A DNA stretch of 64,000 nucleotides from Bin87 sp034428455 (GTDB lineage: Bacteria > Chloroflexota > Dehalococcoidia > Lucifugimonadales > UBA3495), in NCBI GenBank assembly GCA_034428455.1, contig DAOUHZ010000147.1, positions 89,748 to 153,747 on the forward strand, written 5' to 3'. Positions 35,363 to 43,986 of this stretch are shown piece after piece. Numbering within the stretch: position 1 is the stretch's first letter; every line of letters starts with the position of its first letter. The translations under genes and the position numbers were made by a program. The notes below the pieces were generated by a model. It was given only the letters and a program-made list of their open reading frames with translations. It had not been told where the DNA came from and searched no databases.

Positions 35363-35890
35363 CTATTGGCTGTCGCGCCGGGTGGTGCGGCGAGCCCGGG
35401 TCCTCCGGGTGGTAACCGCCGCCAGGCTCAGCAACGGTTCCGGGTGCCCCTGTTTTAGAGAGCGGGCTTGTTCTTCGAAGTCATCCGCTTTCTGGAAATC
35501 GTAGTAAACCGATGCGTAACGCATGTACGCGACCTCGTCCAGCGCCCGCAGCCGTTCCAGGACCATCAGTCCCAGGTCGCGAGACTTGACCACGCCGCTG
35601 CCCAGGCGCTGGAGTTCCGTTTCAATGTCGTCCGCCAAGCGGTCGATATCCCGCCGGGGGATCGGCCTGCGGGTACACGCCATGTCTATTCCCGACACCA
35701 GCTTGGCCCGGCTGAATTCCTGGCGCCGCCCGTCGCGCTTTTCCACTTGCAGCGCTGGCAATCTGACCTGTTCGTGGGTGGTGAACCGACGCCCGCAGGA
35801 AAGGCACTCCCGCCGCCGCCGGATGCCGTTTTCAGCATCCCGCGAGTCGGTCACCTTGCTTTGCACCGTTTCGCAGTAAGGGCATTTCAT
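35363..35890 (-). CDS. nrdR: Transcriptional repressor NrdR
   Basis: NrdR represses ribonucleotide reductase genes in response to ATP/dATP bound by its ATP-cone. The 175-residue protein has the N-terminal zinc ribbon C3-x2-C6 and C29-x2-C32 followed by RRFTTHE. The ATP-cone covers about residues 50-140 (VEKRDGRRQEFSRAKLVSGI...RYASVYYDF). The C-terminal 30 residues are Arg/Thr-rich. AAAAGGGG precedes the ATG. Two NrdR-box-like sites with correct spacing and a TATAAT box lie 45-100 bases upstream, suggesting autoregulation. Confidence 0.96.
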   Translation of the reverse strand: MKCPYCETVQSKVTDSRDAENGIRRRRECLSCGRRFTTHEQVRLPALQVEKRDGRRQEFSRAKLVSGIDMACTRRPIPRRDIDRLADDIETELQRLGSGVVKSRDLGLMVLERLRALDEVAYMRYASVYYDFQKADDFEEQARSLKQGHPEPLLSLAAVTTRRTRARRTTRRDSQ

Positions 35891-35933
35891 GGGATTGGCC
35901 CCTTTTGGTCACTTTTTCAGACAGTTTTTGAAA

Positions 35934-35980
35934 TCGGAATATGTTGTGTTCACGAACCCACGAACCACAATTTGTAGTAG
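35934..35980 (-). promoter_or_regulatory. Tandem NrdR-box-like operator upstream of nrdR
   Basis: On the minus strand, acaCAACATATTCCGA (35934-35949) matches the core of the NrdR box consensus acaCwAtATaTwgtgt. A second, weaker site, ctaCTACAAATTGTGG (35965-35980), lies exactly 15 bp away, giving the 31-bp centre spacing characteristic of NrdR operators. Both lie just downstream of a TATAAT box. Confidence 0.5.
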
Positions 35981-35985
35981 TCAGG

Positions 35986-35991
35986 ATTATA
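35986..35991 (-). promoter_or_regulatory. TATAAT box of the nrdR promoter
   Basis: A perfect TATAAT on the minus strand lies about 95 bases before nrdR, immediately upstream of the two NrdR-box-like sites, so a bound repressor would sit over the transcription start. No clear -35 box is seen. Confidence 0.45.
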
Positions 35992-36077
35992 CCGACCCTG
36001 ATTCCGGTTCGCACGGTGAAAGGCGTCAGAATTTCAGCTGGATTTTCAAGATTTTCGGCCCACCAAACGTGGCGGCA

Positions 36078-36114
36078 CAAAAATTGGCCCCCTCTCCCGG
36101 AAGAAGAGGGGGCC
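36078..36114 (-). terminator. Intrinsic terminator of the rsmH-ftsA-ftsZ operon
   Basis: In minus-strand RNA, GGCCCCCTCT (36105-36114) and AGAGGGGGCC (36086-36095) form a perfect 10-bp stem with a 9-nt loop. It is followed by AATTTTTG. It lies 23 bases after the ftsZ stop and separates division genes from nrdR. Confidence 0.9.
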
Positions 36115-36136
36115 GCAGAGGTCGGCTAGGGCCGGT

Positions 36137-37279
36137 CTAGCGATAAAATCCCCGGCGATTCTGGCGGTTTTGCAAGAACGTCGGGAGTTCGTAATCCCTT
36201 CTTTCCGGCACGTCCATCTCGTTCAGCAGCTTGGCGATGTCGTCTTCCGGGGTGTCTATCGCCGCCGGGAAGTCCGCTGCCACCATCGTCATCTTGACTT
36301 CATCGTCCAGCCGGGCATCCCGGTTGGTCCCGAAGATGATGTTGGCGTTGGGATCGGCCAACTCCTCGACCACTGCCGCCGCTTCCTGGACTTCCAGCAA
36401 CGACAGGTTGTTGCCGCCGGTAAGGACGAACAGGATCCGCCGCGACCCTTCCAGGGAAATGTCCAGAAGTGGGCTCGTGGTGCATTGTCGGGCCGCTTCC
36501 CTGGCCCTTCCTTCACCCCGACCCCGGCCGATGGACAACCAGGCCTGTCCGGCCCCGGTGAGAATCGTCTTTACGTCGGCAAAGTCCACGTTGATCTCAC
36601 CCGGAACGGTGACCACCTCGGCGATGGCGCTGATGCCCTGGTGCAGCACTGAGTCCGCCAGCTTGAGCGCGTCTTCCCACGAGTACGAGTCAGACTGTTC
36701 CTCGTTCAACGCCAGCAGGCGGTCGTTGGGAATTACGATCATGGTGTCGACATGGTCCTGCAGTCGTTCCAGGCCCTCCTCAGCGTTCTTGCGCCGCATC
36801 TGCGCCTCAAACCCGAAGGGCCGGCTCACCACCGCGATGGTAAGAGCTCCCGATTCTTTCGCGATCTGCGCCACCACCGGAGCGGCTCCGGTGCCAGTGC
36901 CTCCTCCCATGCCCACCGCCAGGAACACCATGTCCGCGCCGGCCACTGCCTGCTCGATTTCGGCGCGCGATTCTGTTGCCGCCTGGCGACCCAGCTCCGG
37001 CTGTGCGCCGGCGCCCAGTCCGCGCGTCAGGTTGCGGCCCAGAGCGATCCGGTAGTGAACGTCGCACCGGGCAAGATGCTGGGCGTCAGTGTTCAGCGCG
37101 TAGTATTCGACAACGGGCAGCTTCTCCTTATACATGCGGCTCACCGCGTTGGAGCCGCCGCCACCCACGCCAAGCACTTTTATCAGCGGAACCCCCCGTC
37201 CAATTTCGGGTATCAGGCCGTCGGGATCATCAAAGTGCTCGGCTGGCTCCCACGATGCGGAGTTATCGGGAAATATCAT
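36137..37279 (-). CDS. ftsZ: Cell division protein FtsZ
   Basis: FtsZ is the tubulin-like GTPase of the division ring. The 380-residue protein has VLGVGGGGSNAV, the tubulin signature GGGTGTGAAPVVAQ, the T7 loop NVDFADVKTIL, and a C-terminal peptide ELPTFLQNRQ resembling the DIPTFLR-type tail that binds FtsA. The start at MIFPDNSASW is chosen for AGGAGG 10 bases upstream. The frame stays open 250 bases further, but that extension is low-complexity and has no site. It lies 101 bases after ftsA and ends in a strong terminator. Confidence 0.95.
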   Translation of the reverse strand: MIFPDNSASWEPAEHFDDPDGLIPEIGRGVPLIKVLGVGGGGSNAVSRMYKEKLPVVEYYALNTDAQHLARCDVHYRIALGRNLTRGLGAGAQPELGRQAATESRAEIEQAVAGADMVFLAVGMGGGTGTGAAPVVAQIAKESGALTIAVVSRPFGFEAQMRRKNAEEGLERLQDHVDTMIVIPNDRLLALNEEQSDSYSWEDALKLADSVLHQGISAIAEVVTVPGEINVDFADVKTILTGAGQAWLSIGRGRGEGRAREAARQCTTSPLLDISLEGSRRILFVLTGGNNLSLLEVQEAAAVVEELADPNANIIFGTNRDARLDDEVKMTMVAADFPAAIDTPEDDIAKLLNEMDVPERRDYELPTFLQNRQNRRGFYR

Positions 37280-37380
37280 CGTTCTATCGCCTCCTGTTAT
37301 TGTTGCTGAATTTGGGTTTGGCCGGTTGTCAAACTGTTCCGGCGCGCTCGCCATGTGGCGTGTGCCCGGCGATGATTGAT

Positions 37381-38673
37381 CTATTCGTCCTCGGATTCGG
37401 GCTCGGCCGCGGCTCGCCGGGATCCAGAGCGAGCGAACGGTCGCCGGAGCAGCGAAGCCGGAGACCAGTTCCGGTCGCCGGACCCACGCAGCCGTTCCTG
37501 ATCCGGCCGGTTGCGATGTTTCACCGCCCACTGCAGGGCGCCCAACACGGCGGAGAATTCCGGTTGTCGCAGCGATTCCGGCAATCCCGCGTACCAGAGC
37601 GGAATCCCCACGCGCACTTCGGTTCTCAAGCCGCGCGCGGCCATTTCCGTCAGGCCGGGCATGCGGGAAACCCCGCCCGTAAACACGATCCCGCCCGGCG
37701 GCATCGAGCCGATCTCCGCCCGGTAGAGCTCCGCGCTGATCAGCTTGAGCATCTGCAATGAACGCAAATAGAGCGGCTCACACAATTCGCGTCGCAATAC
37801 CATACGCCTCGGCTGCACCTGGGTCGCCGGGATCAGCACCTCTTCGCTCGCTGGGACAGCGTCCGGCAGCGCGTGGCCGAACTGGATCTTCAAGTCCTCA
37901 GCCATTTGATAAGGGATCCGCATCGCTACGGCCATATCACGCGTGAGCTGGTTGCCACCCATGGGAACCACAGAAGAGAAGATCGGCGTCCCCTCACGAT
38001 AAATCGCCGTCTTGATCGTCCCGGCTCCGATGTCCACCACCACAACGCCCATTTCCCGCTCGTCGGCGGTAAGCACCCCCTCGGCCGACGCCAACGGGTG
38101 GGCTATCATCCCCTCGACTTTGGCGCGGCACGACTGTAGCGCGCGCACCGTGTTTCCCAACGGCACCGACATGCCGCGCACGATGTGGGCCTCCAACTGC
38201 AATTCGTTAGTATCCAGCCCGGTGGGGTTGCGCACCCCGGTCATACCGTCCAGCCGGTATCGCATGGGGATCATGTGCAGTGTCTGCTCGCTGCGGCTGT
38301 CCAGTTGCTGTTCCAGGCTCCCGGAAGTGCTGCTCATCAGAGAGCGCAGCCGCTGCTCGGTGATCGTCACCACCTCCTCACCTTTTCCCAACATCTCGGT
38401 CGAGTTGACGCTGACCAGGTGATCACCGTTCACCACCACGTGAAACCTGTCCACCGGATTGCGTCCCACGTAGCGCAGGCACTCAGCCATGCTTTCCTGG
38501 AGGCTGTTCTTCACCTCGCCGAAATCGTCGATGACGCCCTGCTGCACTCCGTTGGAAGGGGCCACGCCGGTGCCCAGCGGCTTCAACTCCCCCTCCGTCC
38601 CGAGTCGCGCGACGATTGAAATGATTTTGCTGGTGCCGATGTCAACGGCGGCGTATATCGATTCCTGTGGCAT
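37381..38673 (-). CDS. ftsA: Cell division protein FtsA
   Basis: FtsA is the actin-like membrane anchor of FtsZ. The 430-residue protein begins YAAVDIGTSKIISIVA (phosphate-1 loop) and has the SHS2/1C-region GDHLVSVNSTEMLGKGEEVV. It then has VVVDIGAGTIKTAIY (phosphate-2) and IVFTGGVSRMPGL (adenosine loop). The extreme C-terminus is Arg-rich then acidic (SGSRRAAAEPESEDE), and no clear amphipathic membrane-targeting helix is seen there. That helix normally ends FtsA, so membrane attachment may differ. Confidence 0.93.
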   Translation of the reverse strand: MPQESIYAAVDIGTSKIISIVARLGTEGELKPLGTGVAPSNGVQQGVIDDFGEVKNSLQESMAECLRYVGRNPVDRFHVVVNGDHLVSVNSTEMLGKGEEVVTITEQRLRSLMSSTSGSLEQQLDSRSEQTLHMIPMRYRLDGMTGVRNPTGLDTNELQLEAHIVRGMSVPLGNTVRALQSCRAKVEGMIAHPLASAEGVLTADEREMGVVVVDIGAGTIKTAIYREGTPIFSSVVPMGGNQLTRDMAVAMRIPYQMAEDLKIQFGHALPDAVPASEEVLIPATQVQPRRMVLRRELCEPLYLRSLQMLKLISAELYRAEIGSMPPGGIVFTGGVSRMPGLTEMAARGLRTEVRVGIPLWYAGLPESLRQPEFSAVLGALQWAVKHRNRPDQERLRGSGDRNWSPASLLRRPFARSGSRRAAAEPESEDE

Positions 38674-38737
38674 TTTGGCGTTACCTCAGACGAATGTGGT
38701 TATGAAAGAGAAGTTATGATCGTTTGCGGGCGGCGGA

Positions 38738-39667
38738 TCAGATGCGTTCCACCGCTCTGAGGCGCGCGCTTCTGCTGCGCGGGTTGTTATCCGTTTCCGT
38801 TGCCGATGGGCGCACCACGCGCCGCCGAACGAACCGCACCGAGGGTTCATGGTCACACGCGCACATGGGCAACTCCGGCGGACAGATGCATTGCGCCGCC
38901 TCCCGGTCCATCCAGGCCTTGACCAGGCGGTCCTCCAGGCTATGGTAGCTGATGACCACCAACCGGCCGCCCGACTTCAGCATTCCCGGCACGGCGTCCA
39001 GGCCAGTTTGCAGGTGCATCAGCTCCTCGTTCACTGCGATCCGCAGCGCCTGGAAAGTTCTCGTGGCCGGGTGTCGGCTTCCCCGGCGTCCACCCAGCGC
39101 GCGGGCCACCACGGTAGCCAGGCGACCCGTCGTGGTTATTGGTCTAGCCTCAACGATAGCCCGGGCAACGGCGCGGCTGCGGCGTTCTTCGCCGTAACGG
39201 TATATGACGTCGGCCAACTCGCGCTCGTCGGTGTGGTTCAGCAAGTCGGCGGCCGTGGACCCTGCCGTGTCATATCGCATGTCCAGCGGTTCGTCCCGTT
39301 GGAACGAAAAGCCGTATCCTGAGGCGTCGACTTGGCGGGAGGAAAATCCCAAGTCAAGCAGCACGCCGTCGACGCGTTCGATGCCGGCCTGTCGCGCAAG
39401 GTCACTCATGTCGGCGTAATTGCCATGGACGATTCGCGCGCGATCCCCGTAGACGGTCAGGCGGCGCCGAGCCGCATCGACGGAACGAGGGTCGCGATCT
39501 ATCCCCAAAACAACCCCGTTGGGTCCCGATGCGTCCAGGATCGCCTCCGAATGTCCGCCCTCTCCCACCGTGCCATCAAGATAGACCCTTCCGGGGCCTA
39601 CCGAGAGCCATCCCACAGCCTCCGCAACCAGCACCGGATTATGATGAACCGACGCTTCCCCATCCAT
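38738..39667 (-). CDS. rsmH: 16S rRNA (cytosine1402-N4)-methyltransferase RsmH
   Basis: RsmH (MraW) N4-methylates C1402 of 16S rRNA. The protein is 309 residues from MDGEASVHHNPVLVAEAV, with the SAM loop YLDGTVGEGGHSEAIL. Family landmarks are DGVLLDLGFSSRQVDASGYGFSFQRDEPLDMRYD and GRLVVISYHSLEDRLVK. The C-terminal VRFVRRRVVRPS is also typical. The frame is open 96 bases further upstream, and no start has a strong ribosome-binding site, so the start is tentative. It is directly upstream of ftsA with no mraZ, ftsL, ftsI, mraY or mur genes. Confidence 0.94.
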   Translation of the reverse strand: MDGEASVHHNPVLVAEAVGWLSVGPGRVYLDGTVGEGGHSEAILDASGPNGVVLGIDRDPRSVDAARRRLTVYGDRARIVHGNYADMSDLARQAGIERVDGVLLDLGFSSRQVDASGYGFSFQRDEPLDMRYDTAGSTAADLLNHTDERELADVIYRYGEERRSRAVARAIVEARPITTTGRLATVVARALGGRRGSRHPATRTFQALRIAVNEELMHLQTGLDAVPGMLKSGGRLVVISYHSLEDRLVKAWMDREAAQCICPPELPMCACDHEPSVRFVRRRVVRPSATETDNNPRSRSARLRAVERI

Positions 39668-40099
39668 GCATGTGGAGAAGGCCAATGTTGACCATCCACG
39701 CATGAGCGCGCCGAACGAAATCGCAGGAAGCGCCTGCCTGTGCATTACCGCCGGTGTCATCACTTACCCATTATGAATCCGCTATCGGTAGAGACGTGCA
39801 TAGCCCACGCTCGGTATGCCCGCCCTAACGTGACTGGGAATTTAACAAATGGGTTGGTGCCGGTGCCTGCTTTCTGAATTGCGAATTAATCGAATTTTTT
39901 CAAAAAGTACAAATTTTTCCGGGCACCACGGCAGGTGAGCACCTCTGAGGATCCTCATAGTCAAGTGGTCAGTATCACGCCCGCGCGAAGCTGAGATCTC
40001 GCTCCAGTCACTCGCCAGCTATTTGCCGCCCTTCATCCCAAAATTGCTTTGTTGCGCTGTGATACGATTCGATGCTGATGCTTTTCGCCGCGACCCGCC
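39668..40099. other. 432-base intergenic region, AT-rich centre
   Basis: No gene or RNA was recognised. The middle (about 39875-39920) is strikingly AT-rich for this genome (runs of T and A around CGAATTTTTTCAAAAAGT). It probably holds the promoter of the rsmH-ftsA-ftsZ unit on the minus strand and one for the plus-strand gene at 40100. A minus-strand TTGTAC-17-TTAATT is a weak candidate. Confidence 0.4.
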
Positions 40100-40705
40100 A
40101 TGAATAACGCCCCGTCATTCCTGTCCCACGTCCGGGGAGTAGAACTGCTCCCGGAGGAGCACGTGGCCGCGTTCCTCGACGCGGAACAAGGGCTGACTCC
40201 CGAACCTACACCCTCCGGCCGGCTGCTGGTGGCGACGAACCGCCGGATCATCGCGGTAACAGAGGAAGGATCCACCCGGGTGGTGCAGATGTTCGCCGCC
40301 GACACCGTGACCGCGGTCAGCGTCCGCAACGACGCGCGGCGCGGTCTCTCCTGGAAGCAGTGGGCAACCCTGATGGCCGGCGGCGTTGTTGCTTACTTCC
40401 TGCTGGCCTATTGGCTGGTCGACCGCCTGCCCGACGTGGTCATACCGGTCGTCAATCTGCACGCCATGGCGGCCGTGCTGATGGTCCTCATCGTGGTGCT
40501 CGGCTGGATCATCTGGCGCAGCCTGACCGACTCCGGCGGCAGCATGGTCCGCATCGACGGATACAACTGGAATGTCGAGATGCCTTGCACCGCCGGCATC
40601 ACTGACCTAATGGCCTTCGCCGGCATTGTCCTCCGGTCACGACCAACATCCGCTCCAGGTCCTGAACAACCAACGGTCCGCGAGGTCAGCGCGGCGGAGT
40701 CCTGA
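40100..40705 (+). CDS. Two-TM membrane protein with PH-like N-terminal domain, unknown function
   Basis: In the 201-residue protein, the first 90 residues form a beta-rich domain (SGRLLVATNRRIIAVTEEGSTRVVQMFAADTVTAV). This pattern is that of bacterial PH-like domains, with LLVATNRRIIAV recalling the usual LvlTdrRiia strand. Two hydrophobic helices follow (about 93-112 and 124-146), then a cytoplasmic-type tail. No signal peptide is visible. The gene is monocistronic and converges with tsaD, 15 bases apart. Confidence 0.62.
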   Translation: MNNAPSFLSHVRGVELLPEEHVAAFLDAEQGLTPEPTPSGRLLVATNRRIIAVTEEGSTRVVQMFAADTVTAVSVRNDARRGLSWKQWATLMAGGVVAYFLLAYWLVDRLPDVVIPVVNLHAMAAVLMVLIVVLGWIIWRSLTDSGGSMVRIDGYNWNVEMPCTAGITDLMAFAGIVLRSRPTSAPGPEQPTVREVSAAES

Positions 40706-40720
40706 AGCGAGTACCTTGAG

Positions 40721-41794
40721 CTACGCCGGCACGCCAAAGGGCAGCGACGGGTCCACGTCAAGCGCCAGGTCCGCGACCTCGCCCCGCTGCATCTGGTAGT
40801 AAGCTCCGGCCGCAATCATCGCCCCGTTGTCGGTGCACAGCACCGGCGCCGGTATGATCGCTGGCACCGGCGACTCCGCCAACACCCTCTGCCTGAGGCG
40901 AGCATTTGCCGTCACGCCTCCACCCAACACCAGCCCCCGGGCCTGGTACCGGTCAGCCATTGCCAGCAGCTTGGCGATCATCACATCCACCAGCGACTCC
41001 TGAAACTGGTGCGCCAGATTCGCCACCAGCCGATCAACATCGGCGTCCGCCTCCTCCGGCTGCGGATACAAACCCACATCTTGGGCCCGGTGCAGCAAGG
41101 CTGTCTTCACGCCGCTGAAACTGAAGTCGAACGTATCGCGCATCCACGCCCGCGGCAGCGGCGCCGCAGCCGCTGCGAAGGGCTCACCATCCTCGGAGAA
41201 GTCCGCCAGCGACTCCGCCGCTTTTTGGATTTCCGGGCCTCCGGGGAACCCCAGTCCGAGGACCCGCGCCGCCTTGTCGAAAGCCTCTCCGGCCGCGTCG
41301 TCTCGGGTTCGTCCGACCAGGCGATAATCGCCGTGCCCCTCCATAAGGATCAGGTCCGTATGGCCACCCGACGCCACCAGGCACGCCAGCGGAAATCCCG
41401 GTTCCTCCGCCGGTGATGCGTCGCCGGGAACCAGCCAGGCCGCGTAGACATGACCCTCCAGGTGGTTGACCCCCACCAACGGAACGTCCAGCGTCAGCGC
41501 CAGCGATTTCGCGGTGTTGACCCCGCTGATCAGCGCGCCGGCCAACCCGGGCCCGTGGGTAACCGACACCACGTCAATGTCTTCCAGTGTCACACCGGCA
41601 TCGGCCAGCGCCCGGCGCAGGGTCGGTTCCATGTCTCGGATGTGCTGCCGCGACGCCAGCTCGGGCACGACGCCGCCGTGGGCAGCGTGCAGCGCCGCCT
41701 GGGATGCGATGGCGTTGGCCCGCAAGCTCCGGCCATCCTCAACAATCCCAACCGCAGTTTCGTCGCAAGACGTTTCTATGCCCAGAATCAACAT
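40721..41794 (-). CDS. tsaD: tRNA N6-adenosine threonylcarbamoyltransferase TsaD
   Basis: TsaD transfers threonylcarbamoyl to A37 of ANN-decoding tRNAs. The 357-residue protein starts MLILGIETSCDETA. It has VPELASRQHI, VTHGPGLAGALISGV, the metal-binding HxxxH in VNHLEGHVYAAW, and VASGGHTDLILM. Further landmarks are FSFSGVKTAL, LGGGVTANARLR and CTDNGAMIAAGAY. The start is fixed by homology, with AGGA upstream. A TGA-TATAAT extended -10 box lies 35 bases upstream. Confidence 0.96.
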   Translation of the reverse strand: MLILGIETSCDETAVGIVEDGRSLRANAIASQAALHAAHGGVVPELASRQHIRDMEPTLRRALADAGVTLEDIDVVSVTHGPGLAGALISGVNTAKSLALTLDVPLVGVNHLEGHVYAAWLVPGDASPAEEPGFPLACLVASGGHTDLILMEGHGDYRLVGRTRDDAAGEAFDKAARVLGLGFPGGPEIQKAAESLADFSEDGEPFAAAAAPLPRAWMRDTFDFSFSGVKTALLHRAQDVGLYPQPEEADADVDRLVANLAHQFQESLVDVMIAKLLAMADRYQARGLVLGGGVTANARLRQRVLAESPVPAIIPAPVLCTDNGAMIAAGAYYQMQRGEVADLALDVDPSLPFGVPA

Positions 41795-41827
41795 GGCTCG
41801 TCCGTTCCTGAATGAATGCGCCACGGC

Positions 41828-41836
41828 ATTATATCA
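41828..41836 (-). promoter_or_regulatory. Extended -10 promoter for tsaD
   Basis: TGA-TATAAT on the minus strand lies 34-42 bases before the tsaD start. No clear -35 box is present. Confidence 0.45.
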
Positions 41837-41861
41837 ACCGGCAAATCGCCGACCGCCGGCT

Positions 41862-41890
41862 TTGCGCAGGATTTCGGGCGATGCTATCCT
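41862..41890 (+). promoter_or_regulatory. Promoter for the CNNM/CBS-phosphatase-tilS operon
   Basis: TTGCGC (41862-41867), a 17-bp spacer and TATCCT (41885-41890) with an upstream TGC form an extended -10 promoter facing the CNNM gene 82 bases downstream. Confidence 0.5.
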
Positions 41891-41971
41891 TCTTGATGAT
41901 AATCAAAATCAGGCGAGGCCCGTGCGCTGGACGAAAGCTACGTCGGGATCGCCAGGAGGAATAGCATCCAG

Positions 41972-43342
41972 ATGATGGACATCGCGCCCGACGGTTTATC
42001 GATCGGCTCCGTCTTGTTGCAGGTGGGGGAAACCTCTGGCGGATTATCGATGCCCTGGAGTTTGCAGCTATCGCTGCTGGCCCTGAGTTTCCTGGGAGTA
42101 ATGTTTTTCACCAGCGCCGAGGCGGCATTGGTAGCGGTCAACAAGATCCGGATCCAGTACCTGGCCGGCCAGGGCAACGCTGCCGCCCGCGCGGTAAACC
42201 ACGTTCTGTCGCAACACGAAAAGTTCTTTGCCACCATTCTCCTGAGCCAGAACGCCTTCACCATCTTCGCCACGGCTCTGGGCACCGCCCTGGCTGCTGA
42301 CCTGCTCCAGGACGCCGGTTCAGCGGCGTTGCTGACCACCCTGATCCTTACGGTCACGATCTCCATCTTCGGTGAGATCACGCCCAAGACTTTGGCGGCA
42401 ACCTACTCGGAGCGTTGGTCCCTGGCGGCAGCCTACCCCGTTCGCTGGATGATGCTGCTGAGCACTCCGTTCATTTATCTCTTCACCGTGGTCCCGCGCC
42501 TCATCTACAAGGCCCTGGGGACCTCATCCGACGGTTGGCAAACCACGTTCACCGAAGGCGAACTGCGGATGATGATCGACCTTTCCAGTCAGCAGGGAGC
42601 GGTGGAATCCGACGAAGCCGAGCGTCTCCATCGGGTGTTCAACTTCCGCGACCGCCGGCTCAGCGAAATCATGACGCCGCGCACAGAGATCATCTGGATC
42701 GAAAAAGACACCACCCTCGACGAATTCCTGGCCCTCTATGCGGAGCACAGCCACACCCGGTTCCCCGTTTTCGAGGGTAGCCAGGAGACCGTCCTGGGCG
42801 TATTGTCCAACAAAGAAGTGCTCATCGCTCAGGGTCGCGGTGAAATCGGTCCCCAGGACGCGGTCACCGAAAACATGCGCCCAGTCGATTTCATCCCCGA
42901 GACCGTCACCGTGTCCGACGCCTTTGACGCGATGCAGGAAAAGCGGCTTTCCATGATGCTGGTGACCAACGAATACGGCGGAATCGCGGGCCTGGTCACG
43001 ATGAAGCAACTCGTCGGCGTCATCGTCGGCACCGTCGTCGACGACGACCCGCCAGCCCTGACCGCCGACAGCCACATGGCTCAGCTACCCGACGGCGCTT
43101 ACCTCCTGGGCGGCGGCATGACCATCATCGAGATCAACGACCGCCTCCATTCCGCGGGCATCGAGGTTCCCGAGGGTGACTATCAGACCATCGCTGGCCT
43201 CGTGCTGCACGAACTGGGCGAAATTCCCAGAGAAAACGACACAGTCAAGACCGGCAACCTGGAAATCACCGTCACCGGCATGGCGGGAGTGCGCGTGAAC
43301 CAGGTGCGCCTGACGGTGGTTGATCTCCCGGCCGAGGACTAA
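41972..43342 (+). CDS. CNNM/CorC-HlyC family protein with paired CBS domains
   Basis: The 456-residue protein has an N-terminal CNNM (DUF21) membrane domain with about three to four helices (LALSFLGVMFFTSAEAALVAVN, then FGEITPKTLAATYSERW). A CBS pair follows (RRLSEIMTPRTEIIWIEKD and VTENMRPVDFIPETVTVSDAFDAM...LVTNEYGGIAGLVTM). It ends in a CorC_HlyC domain (LPDGAYLLGGGMTIIEIND). Such proteins are linked to Mg2+/Co2+ export. The hemolysin label in databases is historical. AGGAGG lies 12 bases before the ATG. It begins an operon with the phosphatase and tilS. Confidence 0.92.
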   Translation: MMDIAPDGLSIGSVLLQVGETSGGLSMPWSLQLSLLALSFLGVMFFTSAEAALVAVNKIRIQYLAGQGNAAARAVNHVLSQHEKFFATILLSQNAFTIFATALGTALAADLLQDAGSAALLTTLILTVTISIFGEITPKTLAATYSERWSLAAAYPVRWMMLLSTPFIYLFTVVPRLIYKALGTSSDGWQTTFTEGELRMMIDLSSQQGAVESDEAERLHRVFNFRDRRLSEIMTPRTEIIWIEKDTTLDEFLALYAEHSHTRFPVFEGSQETVLGVLSNKEVLIAQGRGEIGPQDAVTENMRPVDFIPETVTVSDAFDAMQEKRLSMMLVTNEYGGIAGLVTMKQLVGVIVGTVVDDDPPALTADSHMAQLPDGAYLLGGGMTIIEINDRLHSAGIEVPEGDYQTIAGLVLHELGEIPRENDTVKTGNLEITVTGMAGVRVNQVRLTVVDLPAED

Positions 43343-43346
43343 CCGA

Positions 43347-43973
43347 ATGAAGCTGCACCTGGTCCGCCACGGCGAGACCGACATCAACGCGTCGGGTCGC
43401 CTGCAAGGCACCACCAACTCGACCCTCACCTCCCGGGGAAGGGCCCAGGCCCGTGAATTGGCGGTGGCCAGTCTCACGTGGAATCCGGTGGCGGTGTACT
43501 CCAGTCCGCTGCAGCGGGCTCGGGGCGTCGCCGGCGCCATCGCCGACCTGTCCGGTCTACCCGTGACGGATGAGCCCCGCATAATCGAGATGGACATGGG
43601 AGATCTGGAGGGCGTGACCGTCCAGGAGATGCGCGACGGCTGGCCCGATCTGTACCAGGGCTGGCGACAGGACGCCAGCAGCGTCACCATGCCCGGCGGC
43701 GAATCCCTGGGCGACGTTCAACTTCGCGCCATGGCGGCCATCGAGGAACTGGATCAGCGTTACGACGCCGAAGACACGATCATCGCCGTCACCCACAACT
43801 TCACCATTCGCTGCATCGTCGCCGCCGTCATCGACCTTCCCCTCGCCAACATCAATCACATGGACCTGTCCCTGGGGAGTCGCACTACCATCACCTCCGG
43901 ACGACGCGGGCGACGCCTCGCTACCTTCAACGCCGTTGACCACCTCACTCCCGACAACCGCACGGCGTATTAG
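43347..43973 (+). CDS. Histidine phosphatase (phosphoglycerate mutase-like) family protein
   Basis: The 208-residue protein begins MKLHLVRHGETDINASGRLQG, the RHG motif whose His is phosphorylated. A later RARGVAGAI...EMDMGDLEG and the second catalytic His in VTHNFTIRC (usual VSHGG or VTHG) follow. It could be a cofactor-dependent phosphoglycerate mutase-like, cobalamin/RNase HI-associated CobC-type, or general acid phosphatase. Sequence alone does not decide. It starts 4 bases after the CNNM gene, with GAGG overlapping that gene's end. Confidence 0.85.
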   Translation: MKLHLVRHGETDINASGRLQGTTNSTLTSRGRAQARELAVASLTWNPVAVYSSPLQRARGVAGAIADLSGLPVTDEPRIIEMDMGDLEGVTVQEMRDGWPDLYQGWRQDASSVTMPGGESLGDVQLRAMAAIEELDQRYDAEDTIIAVTHNFTIRCIVAAVIDLPLANINHMDLSLGSRTTITSGRRGRRLATFNAVDHLTPDNRTAY

Positions 43974-43986
43974 GCAGCCTGGCGCA

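Noticed and set aside
36137..37531. N-terminally extended FtsZ of 464 residues
   Set aside because: The extra 84 residues are low-complexity, have no ribosome-binding site and overlap the region just after ftsA, whereas AGGAGG marks the start at 37279.
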